A stretch of DNA of 64,000 nucleotides. Origin: Shewanella sp. VB17. GTDB taxonomy: Bacteria > Pseudomonadota > Gammaproteobacteria > Enterobacterales > Shewanellaceae. The translations under genes were made by a program, and so were the position numbers. Of this stretch, positions 35,488-44,778 are shown piece by piece. Where the stretch lies: assembly GCF_013248905.1 (NCBI RefSeq), contig NZ_JABRVS010000001.1, forward strand, positions 2,914,001 to 2,978,000. The letters run 5' to 3'. The notes below the pieces were generated by a model, which saw nothing but the letters and a program-made list of their open reading frames with translations, was not told where the DNA came from and did not search any database. Position 1 is the stretch's first letter. Each line of letters begins with the position of its first letter.

Positions 35488-36595
35488 TACTGAACTGACG
35501 CCATCTTATGGCGATTTACCGCAATCCATCGCACCAACATCAATTCAAGAATCACTGTTAGACACACGTAGTTTACTTGAAAAACGCCTCAAATCACAGT
35601 TGGCTTTATCCTCAGATCTGGTTGATCAAGATTTAGTACGATTACTCATTAAACATTTACTGGCAGACTTTGCGAAAAATGATAGCGGTTTATCAGATAA
35701 CACCATTAAGACATTGTTTATCTATTGGCAAAGTTTTGAATTGTGGTGTCACAAACATCAATGTACTTCACTACCAGCATCGGCGACCACATTTGTCGAC
35801 TACATGAATGATAGAAAGTCAGCGGTAAAAATGAATACCTTAAGCCAATATCGCTGGGCCGTAAGTAAAATTCACTTAGCTGCCGGATTACCTTCACCCT
35901 GTCATACTCAAAAATCAATTGATGTAGTGGGCGGGATCAGAAAACAAAAAATCAGATCAAGCGAACTTGTCACACAAGCAAGTCCATTTCGCAGTTCACA
36001 CTGTGATGCGCTAATTGATTTGTGGATTGGATCTGGAACACCTTTGCAATATAGAAATTTAGCGATAATGGTAACGGCGTATGAAACGATGATGCGTGAA
36101 AGTGAGTTAGCACGAATTGAGTTAGCGCATATAAGTTATCAATCAGATGGTCGTGCGACTTTGCTTATTCCTTTCACAAAAACAAATATATCTGGTGATC
36201 CCGATACCGTCATGTTGAGTCGACAATGTGTTAAAATTATAAATAATTATTTGTCTCATACGGTGAATAAGTCTAATTTTCTATTTAAGAAAATGACACG
36301 AAATGGCAAGCCAGCACAACACAACGGTCCTATTTCTCGTTACACTGTCGACAGGGTTTTTAAACGTGCCTTTAATGATTTATGTACAAAAAATATAAAT
36401 TTAACTCATGAAATAGCACCATGGTCTGGGCACAGTGCTCGAGTTGGAGCTTGTCAGGATCTATTAAGTGCTGGCTATTCTATTCTCGAAGTTCAGCAAG
36501 CGGGTCGCTGGGCATCAAGTGAAATGGTTTATCGTTATGGTAGAAATATATTAGCAAAAGAATCTGCAATGGCCAAAGCACGTTGGGGACGCTAA
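35465..36595 (+). CDS. Cre-like tyrosine recombinase
   Basis: Site-specific recombinase of about 376 residues. The SAM-like core-binding domain spans about 60-170 (TFVDYMNDRKSA, TLSQYRWAVSKIHLAAGLPSP); the catalytic domain has the first Arg in TMMRESELARIEL, a Lys in FTKTNISG, the GHSARVGACQDLLSAG box with His and Arg, and the QAGRWASSEMVYRYGR box with Trp and the nucleophile Tyr. The GHSARVGA box and the AGRW..S..VYRY segment are closer to phage P1 Cre than to XerC/D. Start taken as ATG 35465, overlapping the previous gene by 23 bases; a GTG at 35477 is possible. Its likely site is the palindrome at 34812-34849. Confidence 0.85.
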   Translation: MVHVVKNNTELTPSYGDLPQSIAPTSIQESLLDTRSLLEKRLKSQLALSSDLVDQDLVRLLIKHLLADFAKNDSGLSDNTIKTLFIYWQSFELWCHKHQCTSLPASATTFVDYMNDRKSAVKMNTLSQYRWAVSKIHLAAGLPSPCHTQKSIDVVGGIRKQKIRSSELVTQASPFRSSHCDALIDLWIGSGTPLQYRNLAIMVTAYETMMRESELARIELAHISYQSDGRATLLIPFTKTNISGDPDTVMLSRQCVKIINNYLSHTVNKSNFLFKKMTRNGKPAQHNGPISRYTVDRVFKRAFNDLCTKNINLTHEIAPWSGHSARVGACQDLLSAGYSILEVQQAGRWASSEMVYRYGRNILAKESAMAKARWGR

Positions 36596-36600
36596 CAATA

Positions 36601-36637
36601 AATACAGATGCAGCATCGATCCTTTTGCATCTGTATT
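36601..36637. terminator. Inverted repeat between convergent recombinase and etrA
   Basis: AATACAGATGCA (36601-36612) pairs with TGCATCTGTATT (36626-36637). It stands between two convergent stops (36595 and 36647). T runs are short, so termination would be weak; it could also mark the module border. Confidence 0.5.
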
Positions 36638-36646
36638 AACGGTTTA

Positions 36647-37396
36647 TTATCGAAGAGTCGTGCTACTTTGAGCAAGTTTATTAAGTTCACTAAAATTAAT
36701 AATTGTGATGTATTTACCTTTCACTTCAATTAATTCCGCCTTTTTCAACCGGCTGATTAAGCGGCTAATCGTTTCAGCAGTTAATCCTAAGTAATTAGCA
36801 ATATCTCCTCGAGTCATGGTCAATCTAAATTCTTTTGATGAAAAGCCACAGCTACCAAATCGTACGGCTAAATTACTAATAAATGCCGCTAATTTCTCTT
36901 CGGCATTTTTTTTACTTAAGAGTAAAATCATGTCTTGATCACTGCGGATCTCATTACTCATCAAACGCATTATTTGTTGTCTTAGTTTTGGTATTGTCCC
37001 ACTGATGTCAGTAAGTGTTGAATATGGAATTTCACAGACCATTGATGTTTCAAGTGCTTGGGCAAAATTTGTATGCTGTTGAGAATAAATAGCATCGAAA
37101 CCCACGACATCACCCGCAAGATGAAACCCCGTAATTTGTTCATCACCTTGTTCTGTAATAGTAAAGCTTTTAATCGTACCAGAGCGAATAGCAAAAAGAG
37201 AGCTTAGCTTATCCCCTGATTTAAAAATTTGCTCACCTTTTTGCAATGGCTTTTTTCTTTCAATGATATCGTCGAGGCGGTCGAGTTCAACACTATTAAG
37301 CGTAAAAGGCATACATAAAGCACCCATATTACAATTGTGACAATGAATGGCAGATCCAGAATGAATTGAACCACGACTGTTATTACTGTCTGTCAT
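36647..37396 (-). CDS. etrA: Fnr-family oxygen-responsive regulator EtrA
   Basis: Global regulator of anaerobic metabolism; holds an oxygen-labile [4Fe-4S] cluster and binds TTGAT-N4-ATCAA. The 249-residue product has the cluster cysteines C19, C22, C28 (HCHNCNMGALC) and a fourth in SMVCEIP near 121, the cAMP-type beta roll, the dimer helix, and the recognition helix LGLTAETISRLISRL. It is nearly colinear with E. coli Fnr. Shewanella orthologues are called EtrA. Upstream on the same strand are the cbb3 oxidase assembly genes, and FNR boxes are visible at 33544 and 44779. Confidence 0.96.
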   Translation of the reverse strand: MTDSNNSRGSIHSGSAIHCHNCNMGALCMPFTLNSVELDRLDDIIERKKPLQKGEQIFKSGDKLSSLFAIRSGTIKSFTITEQGDEQITGFHLAGDVVGFDAIYSQQHTNFAQALETSMVCEIPYSTLTDISGTIPKLRQQIMRLMSNEIRSDQDMILLLSKKNAEEKLAAFISNLAVRFGSCGFSSKEFRLTMTRGDIANYLGLTAETISRLISRLKKAELIEVKGKYITIINFSELNKLAQSSTTLR

Positions 37397-37447
37397 AAAC
37401 TTTTTTACATTCCTCTATTACGATGATGATGAATTAAATCGGTAAGC

Positions 37448-38140
37448 TTAGCTTAGTTGTGCAATTGCGATATACAATGTTTGTAAACCAAATAAGACCA
37501 ACATTGAACCACTGAACAATCTCACTACTTTATGCTGGACACATCGCGCTAATGTATTCGCTGCGACTCCAGCACTGAATAAGGCTGGCAAGGTGCCCAT
37601 GCCAAATGCAGCCATAATTAATGCCCCTTGCTGTGCCGAATGGGCGGCAACCGCCCAAGTTAATGTACTGTAAACCAAACCGCAAGGAAGCCAACCCCAT
37701 AACATACCACCAACAAATGCGTGATGTAAGCTTTTTATCGGGGTGATCCGTCGTGCCAAAGGGGATAATACCTGCCAGAGGATTTTGCCAAGCCGCTCTA
37801 TCTGCACCACCCCAGACCAAATTTGTGCGATATACAAACCTGTGATGATCATCATCATACCAGCAAAAATCCTGAGGATGATCAGGTATAAATTCACATC
37901 AAATAATCGTCCTAATGCACTAGCAGAGCCGCCCACTAAGCCACCTGCAATTGCATAGCTTAATATTCGACCTAGGTTATAGGTCAATAAAAAGGTTAAT
38001 TTAGCTGTTAATCGGTTTTGATGATCTTTTGATGGCAATTGCGATGAAAAAGCACCTATCAGACCACCGCACATACCAATGCAGTGGCCCGCACCCATTA
38101 ACCCGACCAAAAAAGCCCCTGTTACTGAGTAATCAATCAA
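37448..38140 (-). CDS. Sulfite exporter TauE/SafE family (UreH-like) membrane protein
   Basis: Polytopic inner-membrane protein of 230 residues with about six helices. The N-terminal GLMGAGHCIGMCGGLIGAF is the typical signature of the members that accompany cbb3 oxidase assembly genes, with two Cys and a His that may handle copper. GGMLWGWLPCGLVYSTL repeats the pattern in the second half. It overlaps ccoS by 8 bases and ends the ccoI-ccoS operon. A role in copper or heme supply to the oxidase is inference from context. Confidence 0.88.
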   Translation of the reverse strand: MIDYSVTGAFLVGLMGAGHCIGMCGGLIGAFSSQLPSKDHQNRLTAKLTFLLTYNLGRILSYAIAGGLVGGSASALGRLFDVNLYLIILRIFAGMMMIITGLYIAQIWSGVVQIERLGKILWQVLSPLARRITPIKSLHHAFVGGMLWGWLPCGLVYSTLTWAVAAHSAQQGALIMAAFGMGTLPALFSAGVAANTLARCVQHKVVRLFSGSMLVLFGLQTLYIAIAQLS

Positions 38141-38324
38141 GAGGAGGCAACTTTTTATCAGTTGATTCTTTGGTTATGTTAACTTCATTTTCATCAAAAA
38201 AAATCGACATACTTTGCCTATCCAGATCATCAAACTGTTCTGATTTTACCGCCCAGAAAAACACCCCTATTGCGATGATAACGAACAGCATCGCAATAGG
38301 AATTAATACATAAATGATACTCAT
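38133..38324 (-). CDS. ccoS: Cbb3 oxidase maturation protein CcoS
   Basis: A 63-residue single-helix protein (MSIIYVLIPIAMLFVIIAIG, then FFWAVKSEQFDDLD) needed for cofactor insertion into cbb3 oxidase. The WAVKSEQFDDLD motif is diagnostic. Overlaps ccoI upstream (4 bases) and the TauE-family gene downstream, so it is translationally coupled on both sides. Confidence 0.95.
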   Translation of the reverse strand: MSIIYVLIPIAMLFVIIAIGVFFWAVKSEQFDDLDRQSMSIFFDENEVNITKESTDKKLPPLD

Positions 38325-40699
38325 AAACGAACCCTTAACAGTCGTAAACTATTCGCGACAACAATGAGTGAACTGGCGGACATGCCTAAAGCAGCAATAT
38401 AGGGTAATACATGGCCTGTTACTGCCAAGGGGATTATAAACAGGTTATATCCTAGTGCCCAATATAAATTCTGTTTTATTATTTTATCAGTCAATTTTGC
38501 CACGTATATTGCATCATTGAAACGTGATAATTGATCACCAAGTAAAATAAGATCGGCACTGTTTTTCGTAACCGCTGAGCCACTGCCCATGGCAACTGAC
38601 AAGTTCGCACCTGCAAGTACGGGGGCATCGTTAATACCATCGCCAAACATGGCAATAGAGTATTGAGTTTGTAATGTGTGGATCAGTGTTAATTTGTCTT
38701 CTGGCTTAAGTCCTTTATACACATTCGAGACGGCTATTTTTTTGGCGATCTGATCAACATGTATCGAAGAATCACCGCTGGCAATGCTGATTTCATAGCC
38801 ATTTTTCTTCAGCGTATTAATGGTGTCGACGGCATCTTCTCTTATCGCATCGACAAGCGTAAATTGAGCCAGTAGTTCACCTCCTTTGGCTAAATAGACA
38901 GCTTGAGTTTGGGTATTATCAACACCCATAAATTGAGCGCTGCCTATTTGATATTCAATTCCATTGATCATCCCTGTTAAGCCTTCACCCACCAGACTTT
39001 GCTGATTGTTAGCTTGATAGGCGCTATTTTTGTATGGCTCAAAGGCATGAGCAATAGGATGTAACGAAGCGCTTTCCAAAGCTGCAGCAATAGACAATGC
39101 CTCTTCACGATTAATATCACTAAAAAGAGTAATATGATCAATAGTGAGTGCGCCGCAGGTGAGGGTGCCTGTTTTATCAAATACGACATGATCTATCTTA
39201 ATCAGTTTCTCAAATACACCTGGTTTTCGTACTATTACGCCCATACGAGTAAATATACCTGTTGCACAAGTCACCGCCGTGGGTGTTGCCAACGCAAGTG
39301 CACAAGGACAAGTGGCAACCAATATTGCTAACGTGACCCAAAAGGCATCTTCAGGCCAGTAGATACGCCAAACGATAAAAGTTAATATTGAGATAGCTAA
39401 AATAGCCCAAGTGAAATAGTTTGATATTACATCAACATACAGCGCTACTTTAGGTTTATTATTCGAGGCTGTTTCTTGTAAACGAATGATCCCAGAGACT
39501 AATTGGTCTTGCCCTATCGCTGAAATTTCAACCTTAATAGGGTGTTCAATATTAATGGTGCCAGCATAGACAGGTTGATTTAAGGACTTGATGACAGGGA
39601 GCTGTTCGCCTGTCAGCATAGCTTCATTAAGACTCGATTGGCCCTCAATGATCACACCGTCAGCCGCGACGATGTCACCCGGTTTAACTAAAATAATGTC
39701 CCCAAGATTAAGCTGCTTTGCTGGTACCTCTTTATTGCCAGTGCTGGTGATCAGCTGAGCAATAATAGGGACCAATTTGTGCAAATTACTGGCACTCACG
39801 GAGGCTTTTTGTCTCGCATTTTGTTCCAAATAACGGCCAAATAAAAGAAAGAAAGTAAACATGCTCACAGACTCAAAATACACTTCACCTGTGCCATTAA
39901 TAGTGGCAATGCAGCTGGCAATATAAGCCCCTAATAGGGCAATTGACACAGAAACATCCATATTTAAGCGTCCACTGAATATTGAACGAATAGCACTAAA
40001 ATAAAAGGGCTGGGCAGAATAAAAGACGACTGGAGCTGCAAATATCATGCTGACCCATCTAAAGTAATCTCGGTATTCGACATCAAGATCGCTAAAAAAA
40101 TCGGCATAGAGGGCAAGGGCAAACATCATTACCTGCATGGTTGCAAAGCCAGCTAGCCCGAGTCTTAGCAAAAATTTACGGCTATTTTCTTTACTTTGTT
40201 TTTCTTGTTCGTCCACTTGGTAGGGGGCTGCTCGATAGCCTATTTCACTGATATGCTTAAGGATGTCACTCAGCTTGATTTTATTTGAAGTCCAACAAAC
40301 CTGAGCGCGCTCTGTGGTCGTGTTGACTTGTATTGATGTGATACCTGCAACATGTTTCAGTTTATGCTCAATTAACCAGGCACATGCTGCGCATGTTATT
40401 CCATCGATTGATAGGGATACCGAGGAAATGTCATTGTGGTTATAAACAAAATCTTGTTGGATTTCAGGAAGGTCAAATGCTGAAAAAGAACTCAATTCAT
40501 CGGGGATCAGTGCCGTTTTTTTACTGCCTGTTTCCGTTCGATATTGGTAGTAGTCGCTCAACCCTGCATCTATAATGGTTTGTGAGACAGCTTGACAACC
40601 AGGGCAACACATTCGCTCATGGTTATTATTGATACATGTGGTAAATTGAGAACCGGTTAACACGGGTTCCCCACAATGGAAACAATCACAGTACTTCAT
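38321..40699 (-). CDS. ccoI: Copper-translocating P-type ATPase CcoI/FixI
   Basis: P1B-type ATPase that exports copper for assembly of cbb3 oxidase, 792 residues. It has an N-terminal Cys-rich segment (CDCFHCGEPV, CCPGC), a heavy-metal domain with GITCAACAWLIEHKL, eight predicted helices including the metal channel TCPCALALATP, the phosphorylation site DKTGTLT, and GDGINDAPVLA. First gene of the ccoI-ccoS-TauE group; about 70 bases after fixH. Confidence 0.95.
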   Translation of the reverse strand: MKYCDCFHCGEPVLTGSQFTTCINNNHERMCCPGCQAVSQTIIDAGLSDYYQYRTETGSKKTALIPDELSSFSAFDLPEIQQDFVYNHNDISSVSLSIDGITCAACAWLIEHKLKHVAGITSIQVNTTTERAQVCWTSNKIKLSDILKHISEIGYRAAPYQVDEQEKQSKENSRKFLLRLGLAGFATMQVMMFALALYADFFSDLDVEYRDYFRWVSMIFAAPVVFYSAQPFYFSAIRSIFSGRLNMDVSVSIALLGAYIASCIATINGTGEVYFESVSMFTFFLLFGRYLEQNARQKASVSASNLHKLVPIIAQLITSTGNKEVPAKQLNLGDIILVKPGDIVAADGVIIEGQSSLNEAMLTGEQLPVIKSLNQPVYAGTINIEHPIKVEISAIGQDQLVSGIIRLQETASNNKPKVALYVDVISNYFTWAILAISILTFIVWRIYWPEDAFWVTLAILVATCPCALALATPTAVTCATGIFTRMGVIVRKPGVFEKLIKIDHVVFDKTGTLTCGALTIDHITLFSDINREEALSIAAALESASLHPIAHAFEPYKNSAYQANNQQSLVGEGLTGMINGIEYQIGSAQFMGVDNTQTQAVYLAKGGELLAQFTLVDAIREDAVDTINTLKKNGYEISIASGDSSIHVDQIAKKIAVSNVYKGLKPEDKLTLIHTLQTQYSIAMFGDGINDAPVLAGANLSVAMGSGSAVTKNSADLILLGDQLSRFNDAIYVAKLTDKIIKQNLYWALGYNLFIIPLAVTGHVLPYIAALGMSASSLIVVANSLRLLRVRL

Positions 40700-40770
40700 C
40701 GTTAATTGAGTTCTACCTGTATTATACCGCGTTCAAATTGAGTAGGTTAGCCCACTCTTACGTGTACCCT

Positions 40771-41250
40771 TTAATTTAACCAATATTCAGTATCATCGGT
40801 TATTTGCAAACGTTTTTGGATCCGCCAGCTTTGATCATAACCTTCGATCCTCACTTCCCATGCTCCAGTAATGGGCTTAGCCAGTGCAATACGGTAAGCA
40901 CTATCACCATCAGCAGTAACAATTTGTTTAAAATCTCGGGCTTCTATTGTTGGGTGAAAAAATTCAACATGTAATGCCGCTAAATACGCATCGCCTCCGT
41001 GTTGAGTGATCGTTAATTGATTATCATTGACCTCTAGTTGAAACTGCATGCCAAGTTGCTGGGCATGCTTGATTTTCTTGAGGTCCATGTTGATGCGTTT
41101 ACCATCTTTATAATAATCTTCAGACACAAGCGCATCTTGATTGACGATGGCGAGATAGAGTAGGTTAATACTTGCCGCAACCGCACACAAAGGCAAGATA
41201 ATAAGGAACCAAGGCCAGAACTGCTTATACCAGGCTTGAGGGTGTTTCAT
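40771..41250 (-). CDS. fixH: FixH/CcoH family protein
   Basis: Assembly factor of cbb3 oxidase, 159 residues. One N-terminal membrane helix (FWPWFLIILPLCAVAASINLLYLAI) is followed by the family motif SEDYYKDGKRINMDL and a periplasmic beta domain. It sits between ccoP and ccoI, as usual in gammaproteobacteria. Confidence 0.9.
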   Translation of the reverse strand: MKHPQAWYKQFWPWFLIILPLCAVAASINLLYLAIVNQDALVSEDYYKDGKRINMDLKKIKHAQQLGMQFQLEVNDNQLTITQHGGDAYLAALHVEFFHPTIEARDFKQIVTADGDSAYRIALAKPITGAWEVRIEGYDQSWRIQKRLQITDDTEYWLN

Positions 41251-41310
41251 GTTAAATACCTATGAGAAAATTGATGATCAGTTTAACGTTAAAAATGTGA
41301 TTTATCACTT

Positions 41311-41343
41311 TAAAAAAAAGGCCTCGATATGATCGAGGCCTTC
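41311..41343 (-). terminator. Terminator after ccoP
   Basis: AAGGCCTCGAT (41319-41329) and ATCGAGGCCTT (41332-41342) share the central base pairs of a stem with a 2-4 base loop; on the minus strand the hairpin is followed by eight T. It separates ccoNOQP from fixH-ccoI-ccoS, so the assembly genes are expressed by read-through or from their own promoter. Confidence 0.85.
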
Positions 41344-41360
41344 TTATCACTTATTCATAA

Positions 41361-42329
41361 CTACTTGTGTGACAAGCTATAAACATAAGCTGTGATCACG
41401 TGAACTTTTTCTTCACCTAACACATCTTTCCAAGCTGGCATAACACCACTACGACCATTCTTGATGGTCTGCTCAATGGTGCCACGACTGCCGCCATACA
41501 ACCAGATGTTATTGGTTAAGTTGGGGGCACCCATAAACTTATTGCCTGTTGCATCCATACCATGGCAAGCAAAACAGCCTTTCATAAATGACCCTTGACC
41601 TTGTGCAGCGAGGGCTTCGTCGTGTTCCCGACCTGCTAGCTTAGTCACATATTCAGCTAGACCTTTGATCTCACTGTCCTCGATTGGCAAACCACCTTTT
41701 GGTGGCATCATGCCATGACGTCCATTCATGATTGTTGTTTTAATCGTGGCAAGCTCACCACCATATAGCCAATCATCATCAGTGAGGTTAGGGAAGCCTT
41801 TGCTACCACGAGCATCACTGCCATGACATTGAGAACAATTTTGTAAGAACAAGCGTCCACCCACTTTAAGAGCTTCTTTGTTCTTCACTAATTCTTCAAG
41901 CGGGGTTTCAGCATAAGCTTTAAAGATCGGACCGAATTTTTCGTCGGCACGTTCTACTTCTTGATCATACTGAACCCAACGACCTTCTTTGGTTGCCAAT
42001 TCAATCGCGGCAACAGAATCAGCCTTAATGCCTTTTTCAGTCCCTATTCCTTGGTTAGAACTAGTCCAGCCTAAAAGGCCTTTATAGTTACCTAAACCTG
42101 GATAAAGCGCTAAGTAAATCACGCCAAACACAATGGTTAAGTAGAACATATAACTCCACCATTTAGGCAGTGGGTTATTTAGTTCTTCAATACCGTCAAA
42201 GCTATGGCCCATTGATTCGCCTTCTTCAACACCAGTGGTGTTTTTTGAGACGAGTCGTAATAGGATAAAACACCCTGCGATTACCACAATAGTGAGTACG
42301 GTAATCCATATACTCCAGAAGCTTGTCAT
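41361..42329 (-). CDS. ccoP: Cbb3 cytochrome oxidase diheme subunit CcoP
   Basis: Membrane-anchored electron-transfer subunit, 322 residues. Two N-terminal helices (IWITVLTIVVIAGCFILL and YMFYLTIVFGVIYLALYPG) precede two c-type heme domains with CSQCHGSDARG and CFACHGMDATG and distal methionines in HGMMPPKGG and SGVMPAWKD. The ATG at 42329 overlaps the TGA of ccoQ. Last gene of ccoNOQP. Confidence 0.96.
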   Translation of the reverse strand: MTSFWSIWITVLTIVVIAGCFILLRLVSKNTTGVEEGESMGHSFDGIEELNNPLPKWWSYMFYLTIVFGVIYLALYPGLGNYKGLLGWTSSNQGIGTEKGIKADSVAAIELATKEGRWVQYDQEVERADEKFGPIFKAYAETPLEELVKNKEALKVGGRLFLQNCSQCHGSDARGSKGFPNLTDDDWLYGGELATIKTTIMNGRHGMMPPKGGLPIEDSEIKGLAEYVTKLAGREHDEALAAQGQGSFMKGCFACHGMDATGNKFMGAPNLTNNIWLYGGSRGTIEQTIKNGRSGVMPAWKDVLGEEKVHVITAYVYSLSHK

Positions 42330-42496
42330 CACTTGTTTTCTCCTGAACCCTTGTTATCTTCATCATCTGAAAAAACAAGGTTAGCCGCTTCGTCAAATTG
42401 GTCCTTACGACGAGAGCTGTAAGCCCATGCAAATATACCGATAAAGGTTAACATCACGACAAGAGTAATAATGCCTTGTATTGTTCCGTAATCCAT
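42329..42496 (-). CDS. ccoQ: Cbb3 oxidase small subunit CcoQ
   Basis: A 55-residue single-helix subunit (MDYGTIQGIITLVVMLTFIG, then IFAWAYSSRRK with an acidic tail) that stabilises the complex. The WAYSSRRKDQFDEAANL pattern is typical. GGAGG lies upstream of the ATG; stop overlaps ccoP start. Confidence 0.95.
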   Translation of the reverse strand: MDYGTIQGIITLVVMLTFIGIFAWAYSSRRKDQFDEAANLVFSDDEDNKGSGENK

Positions 42497-42511
42497 ATAA
42501 TTGCCTCCTAG

Positions 42512-43138
42512 TTATTTCAGTGCATGCCCAAGGGACTGCAAATAAGCGATGAGTGCTTGCAGTTCAGTTTTACCCTCAACCGCTTTTTGTGCACCTGTAA
42601 TTTCTTCATCGGTATAAAGGTCTTTACCTTTATTGCCCCCTTTATGAAGGCTACGCAAGATATCCATTTTTTTGCCTGTTAACTCGCCGTCAAGCTTGTT
42701 TTCAGCCAACCAAGGGAAACCAGGCATATTCGATTGTGGTACAACAGCACGAGGATCAATCAAATGAACTTCATGCCATTTATCACTGTATCGACCGCCA
42801 ACACGAGCCAAATCTGGTCCGGTACGTTTCGAACCCCATTGGAAAGGATGATCCCACACAGACTCCCCAGCAACAGAATAATGGCCATAACGCTCAGTTT
42901 CAGCTCGTAAAGGACGGATCATTTGACTGTGGCAGTTATAACATCCTTCACGAACATAGATATCACGTCCTTCAATTTGCAAAGCTGTGTATGGAATTAA
43001 CCCATCGACAGGCTCAGTGGTATCTTTTTGAAAAAGTAACGGAGTGATCTGTACTAATCCGCCAAAACTAATAGCAATAACCGTTAAGATCCCCAGAAGG
43101 CCGATGTTTTTTTCAACTAACTCATGATTAAATTTCAT
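42512..43138 (-). CDS. ccoO: Cbb3 oxidase monoheme subunit CcoO
   Basis: Transfers electrons from CcoP to CcoN. A 208-residue protein with one N-terminal helix (LLGILTVIAISFGGLVQITPL), the heme c site CYNCHSQMIRP and the family stretch GPDLARVGGRYSDKWH; a distal ligand lies in NMPGFPWL. ATG 43138 follows a GGAAGAG; an in-frame TTG just before it is less likely. Confidence 0.96.
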   Translation of the reverse strand: MKFNHELVEKNIGLLGILTVIAISFGGLVQITPLLFQKDTTEPVDGLIPYTALQIEGRDIYVREGCYNCHSQMIRPLRAETERYGHYSVAGESVWDHPFQWGSKRTGPDLARVGGRYSDKWHEVHLIDPRAVVPQSNMPGFPWLAENKLDGELTGKKMDILRSLHKGGNKGKDLYTDEEITGAQKAVEGKTELQALIAYLQSLGHALK

Positions 43139-43150
43139 CAACTCTTCCCC

Positions 43151-44575
43151 TTATGCTTCTGCTAATGCAGGCAAAGATTCTTTCGGCGCTTTTACTGTCT
43201 TAAATACGTTATATGCCATGATTAGCATACCCGTTACAAAGAAACAGCCACCGAGGAATCGTACAAAGTAGAATGGGTACGAAGCTTGAATACTTTCAAC
43301 GAAGCTATAAGTCAAAGTTCCGTCAGAGTTAACTGCGCGCCACATGAGACCTTGCATCACACCAGAGATCCACATCGAGACGATATACAGTACAGTCCCA
43401 ATCGTCGCTAACCAAAAATGAATGTTAACCAACTTGGTACTGTACATACGACCATGACCATAAAGAACAGGGATCAAGTGGTAAAGTGAGCCTATTGATA
43501 TCATTGCAACCCAGCCTAATGCACCAGAATGGACGTGACCAATTGTCCAATCAGTATAGTGGGAAAGGGCATTGACGGTTTTAATTGCCATCATCGGGCC
43601 TTCGAAGGTAGACATACCATAGAAAGACAATGAAACAACAAGAAAGCGAAGCACAGGATCCGTTCTTAATTTATGCCAAGCACCAGATAACGTCATGATA
43701 CCATTTATCATACCGCCCCAAGAAGGAGCAAATAGAATAAGAGACATCACCATACCAAGAGACTGTGTCCAATCAGGAAGAGCCGTATAGTGGAGGTGAT
43801 GAGGACCCGCCCAAATATACAGCGCGATGAGCGCCCAAAAGTGAACAATCGACAAACGGTAAGAGTAAACAGGGCGACCGGCTTGTTTAGGGACGAAGTA
43901 GTACATCATGCCTAAAAAGCCTGCAGTCAGTAGAAATCCTACTGCATTGTGACCATACCACCACTGTACCATGGCATCCACAGCGCCAGCATACAAAGAG
44001 TAAGACTTCCATAGACTTACAGGGACAGACATTGAATTCACGATGTGCAGCACTGCGACCGTGATAATGAAGGCGCCAAAGAACCAGTTCGCCACATAAA
44101 TATGCGAGGTCGTTCGTTTAGCGATTGTCCCGAAAAAGACCACCGCATAGCTGACCCAAACCAAGGTAATAGCGATGTCGATAGGCCATTCAAGTTCAGC
44201 GTATTCTTTACCGCTGGTAATACCTAAAGGCAGGGTTATCGCTGCAGACAAAATAATGGCTTGCCAGCCCCAGAAGGTAAATGCTGCCAACCTAGGTGCA
44301 AATAACTTGGTTTGGCAGGTGCGTTGGACGATATAATAGGATGTTGCAAAAAGCGCTGAAGTACCAAACGCGAAAATCACGGCATTAGTATGCAGAGGTC
44401 TAAGACGACTGTATGTTAACCATGGAGTATCGAAGTTTAGTTGTGGCCAGATTAACTGAGCCGCGATCAATACACCGACTGACATGCCAAATATTCCCCA
44501 CAAAACGGTGGTGAGGGCAAATTGACGAACAACGGTGTAATTGTAATCAGCGCCTTGAGGCTGGGAATGGTTCAT
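43151..44575 (-). CDS. ccoN: Cbb3 oxidase catalytic subunit CcoN
   Basis: High-affinity terminal oxidase subunit with heme b and the heme b3-CuB centre, 474 residues and about 12 helices. The metal-ligand histidines are seen in RPLHTNAVIF, WWYGHNAVGF, GPHHLHYTALP and TIGHVHSGALGW. It supports respiration at low oxygen. First gene of the operon; a perfect FNR box lies about 200 bases upstream. Confidence 0.97.
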   Translation of the reverse strand: MNHSQPQGADYNYTVVRQFALTTVLWGIFGMSVGVLIAAQLIWPQLNFDTPWLTYSRLRPLHTNAVIFAFGTSALFATSYYIVQRTCQTKLFAPRLAAFTFWGWQAIILSAAITLPLGITSGKEYAELEWPIDIAITLVWVSYAVVFFGTIAKRTTSHIYVANWFFGAFIITVAVLHIVNSMSVPVSLWKSYSLYAGAVDAMVQWWYGHNAVGFLLTAGFLGMMYYFVPKQAGRPVYSYRLSIVHFWALIALYIWAGPHHLHYTALPDWTQSLGMVMSLILFAPSWGGMINGIMTLSGAWHKLRTDPVLRFLVVSLSFYGMSTFEGPMMAIKTVNALSHYTDWTIGHVHSGALGWVAMISIGSLYHLIPVLYGHGRMYSTKLVNIHFWLATIGTVLYIVSMWISGVMQGLMWRAVNSDGTLTYSFVESIQASYPFYFVRFLGGCFFVTGMLIMAYNVFKTVKAPKESLPALAEA

Positions 44576-44778
44576 TTTATTGCTTCCACTGCTTATTACT
44601 TATACTTAATTTGTGAGTAAAATAAATCTTTACCCGATAAAATGACATGACATTATATTCACTATGAAATATAACAGACAATGGCAATGTATTGCCTTGT
44701 GATTTTGTTATGTTTACAAGGTAATATAATGATACTTGAGGTATGTCAAAAAAGATAGGAATTGTAGGATCTTAAATG

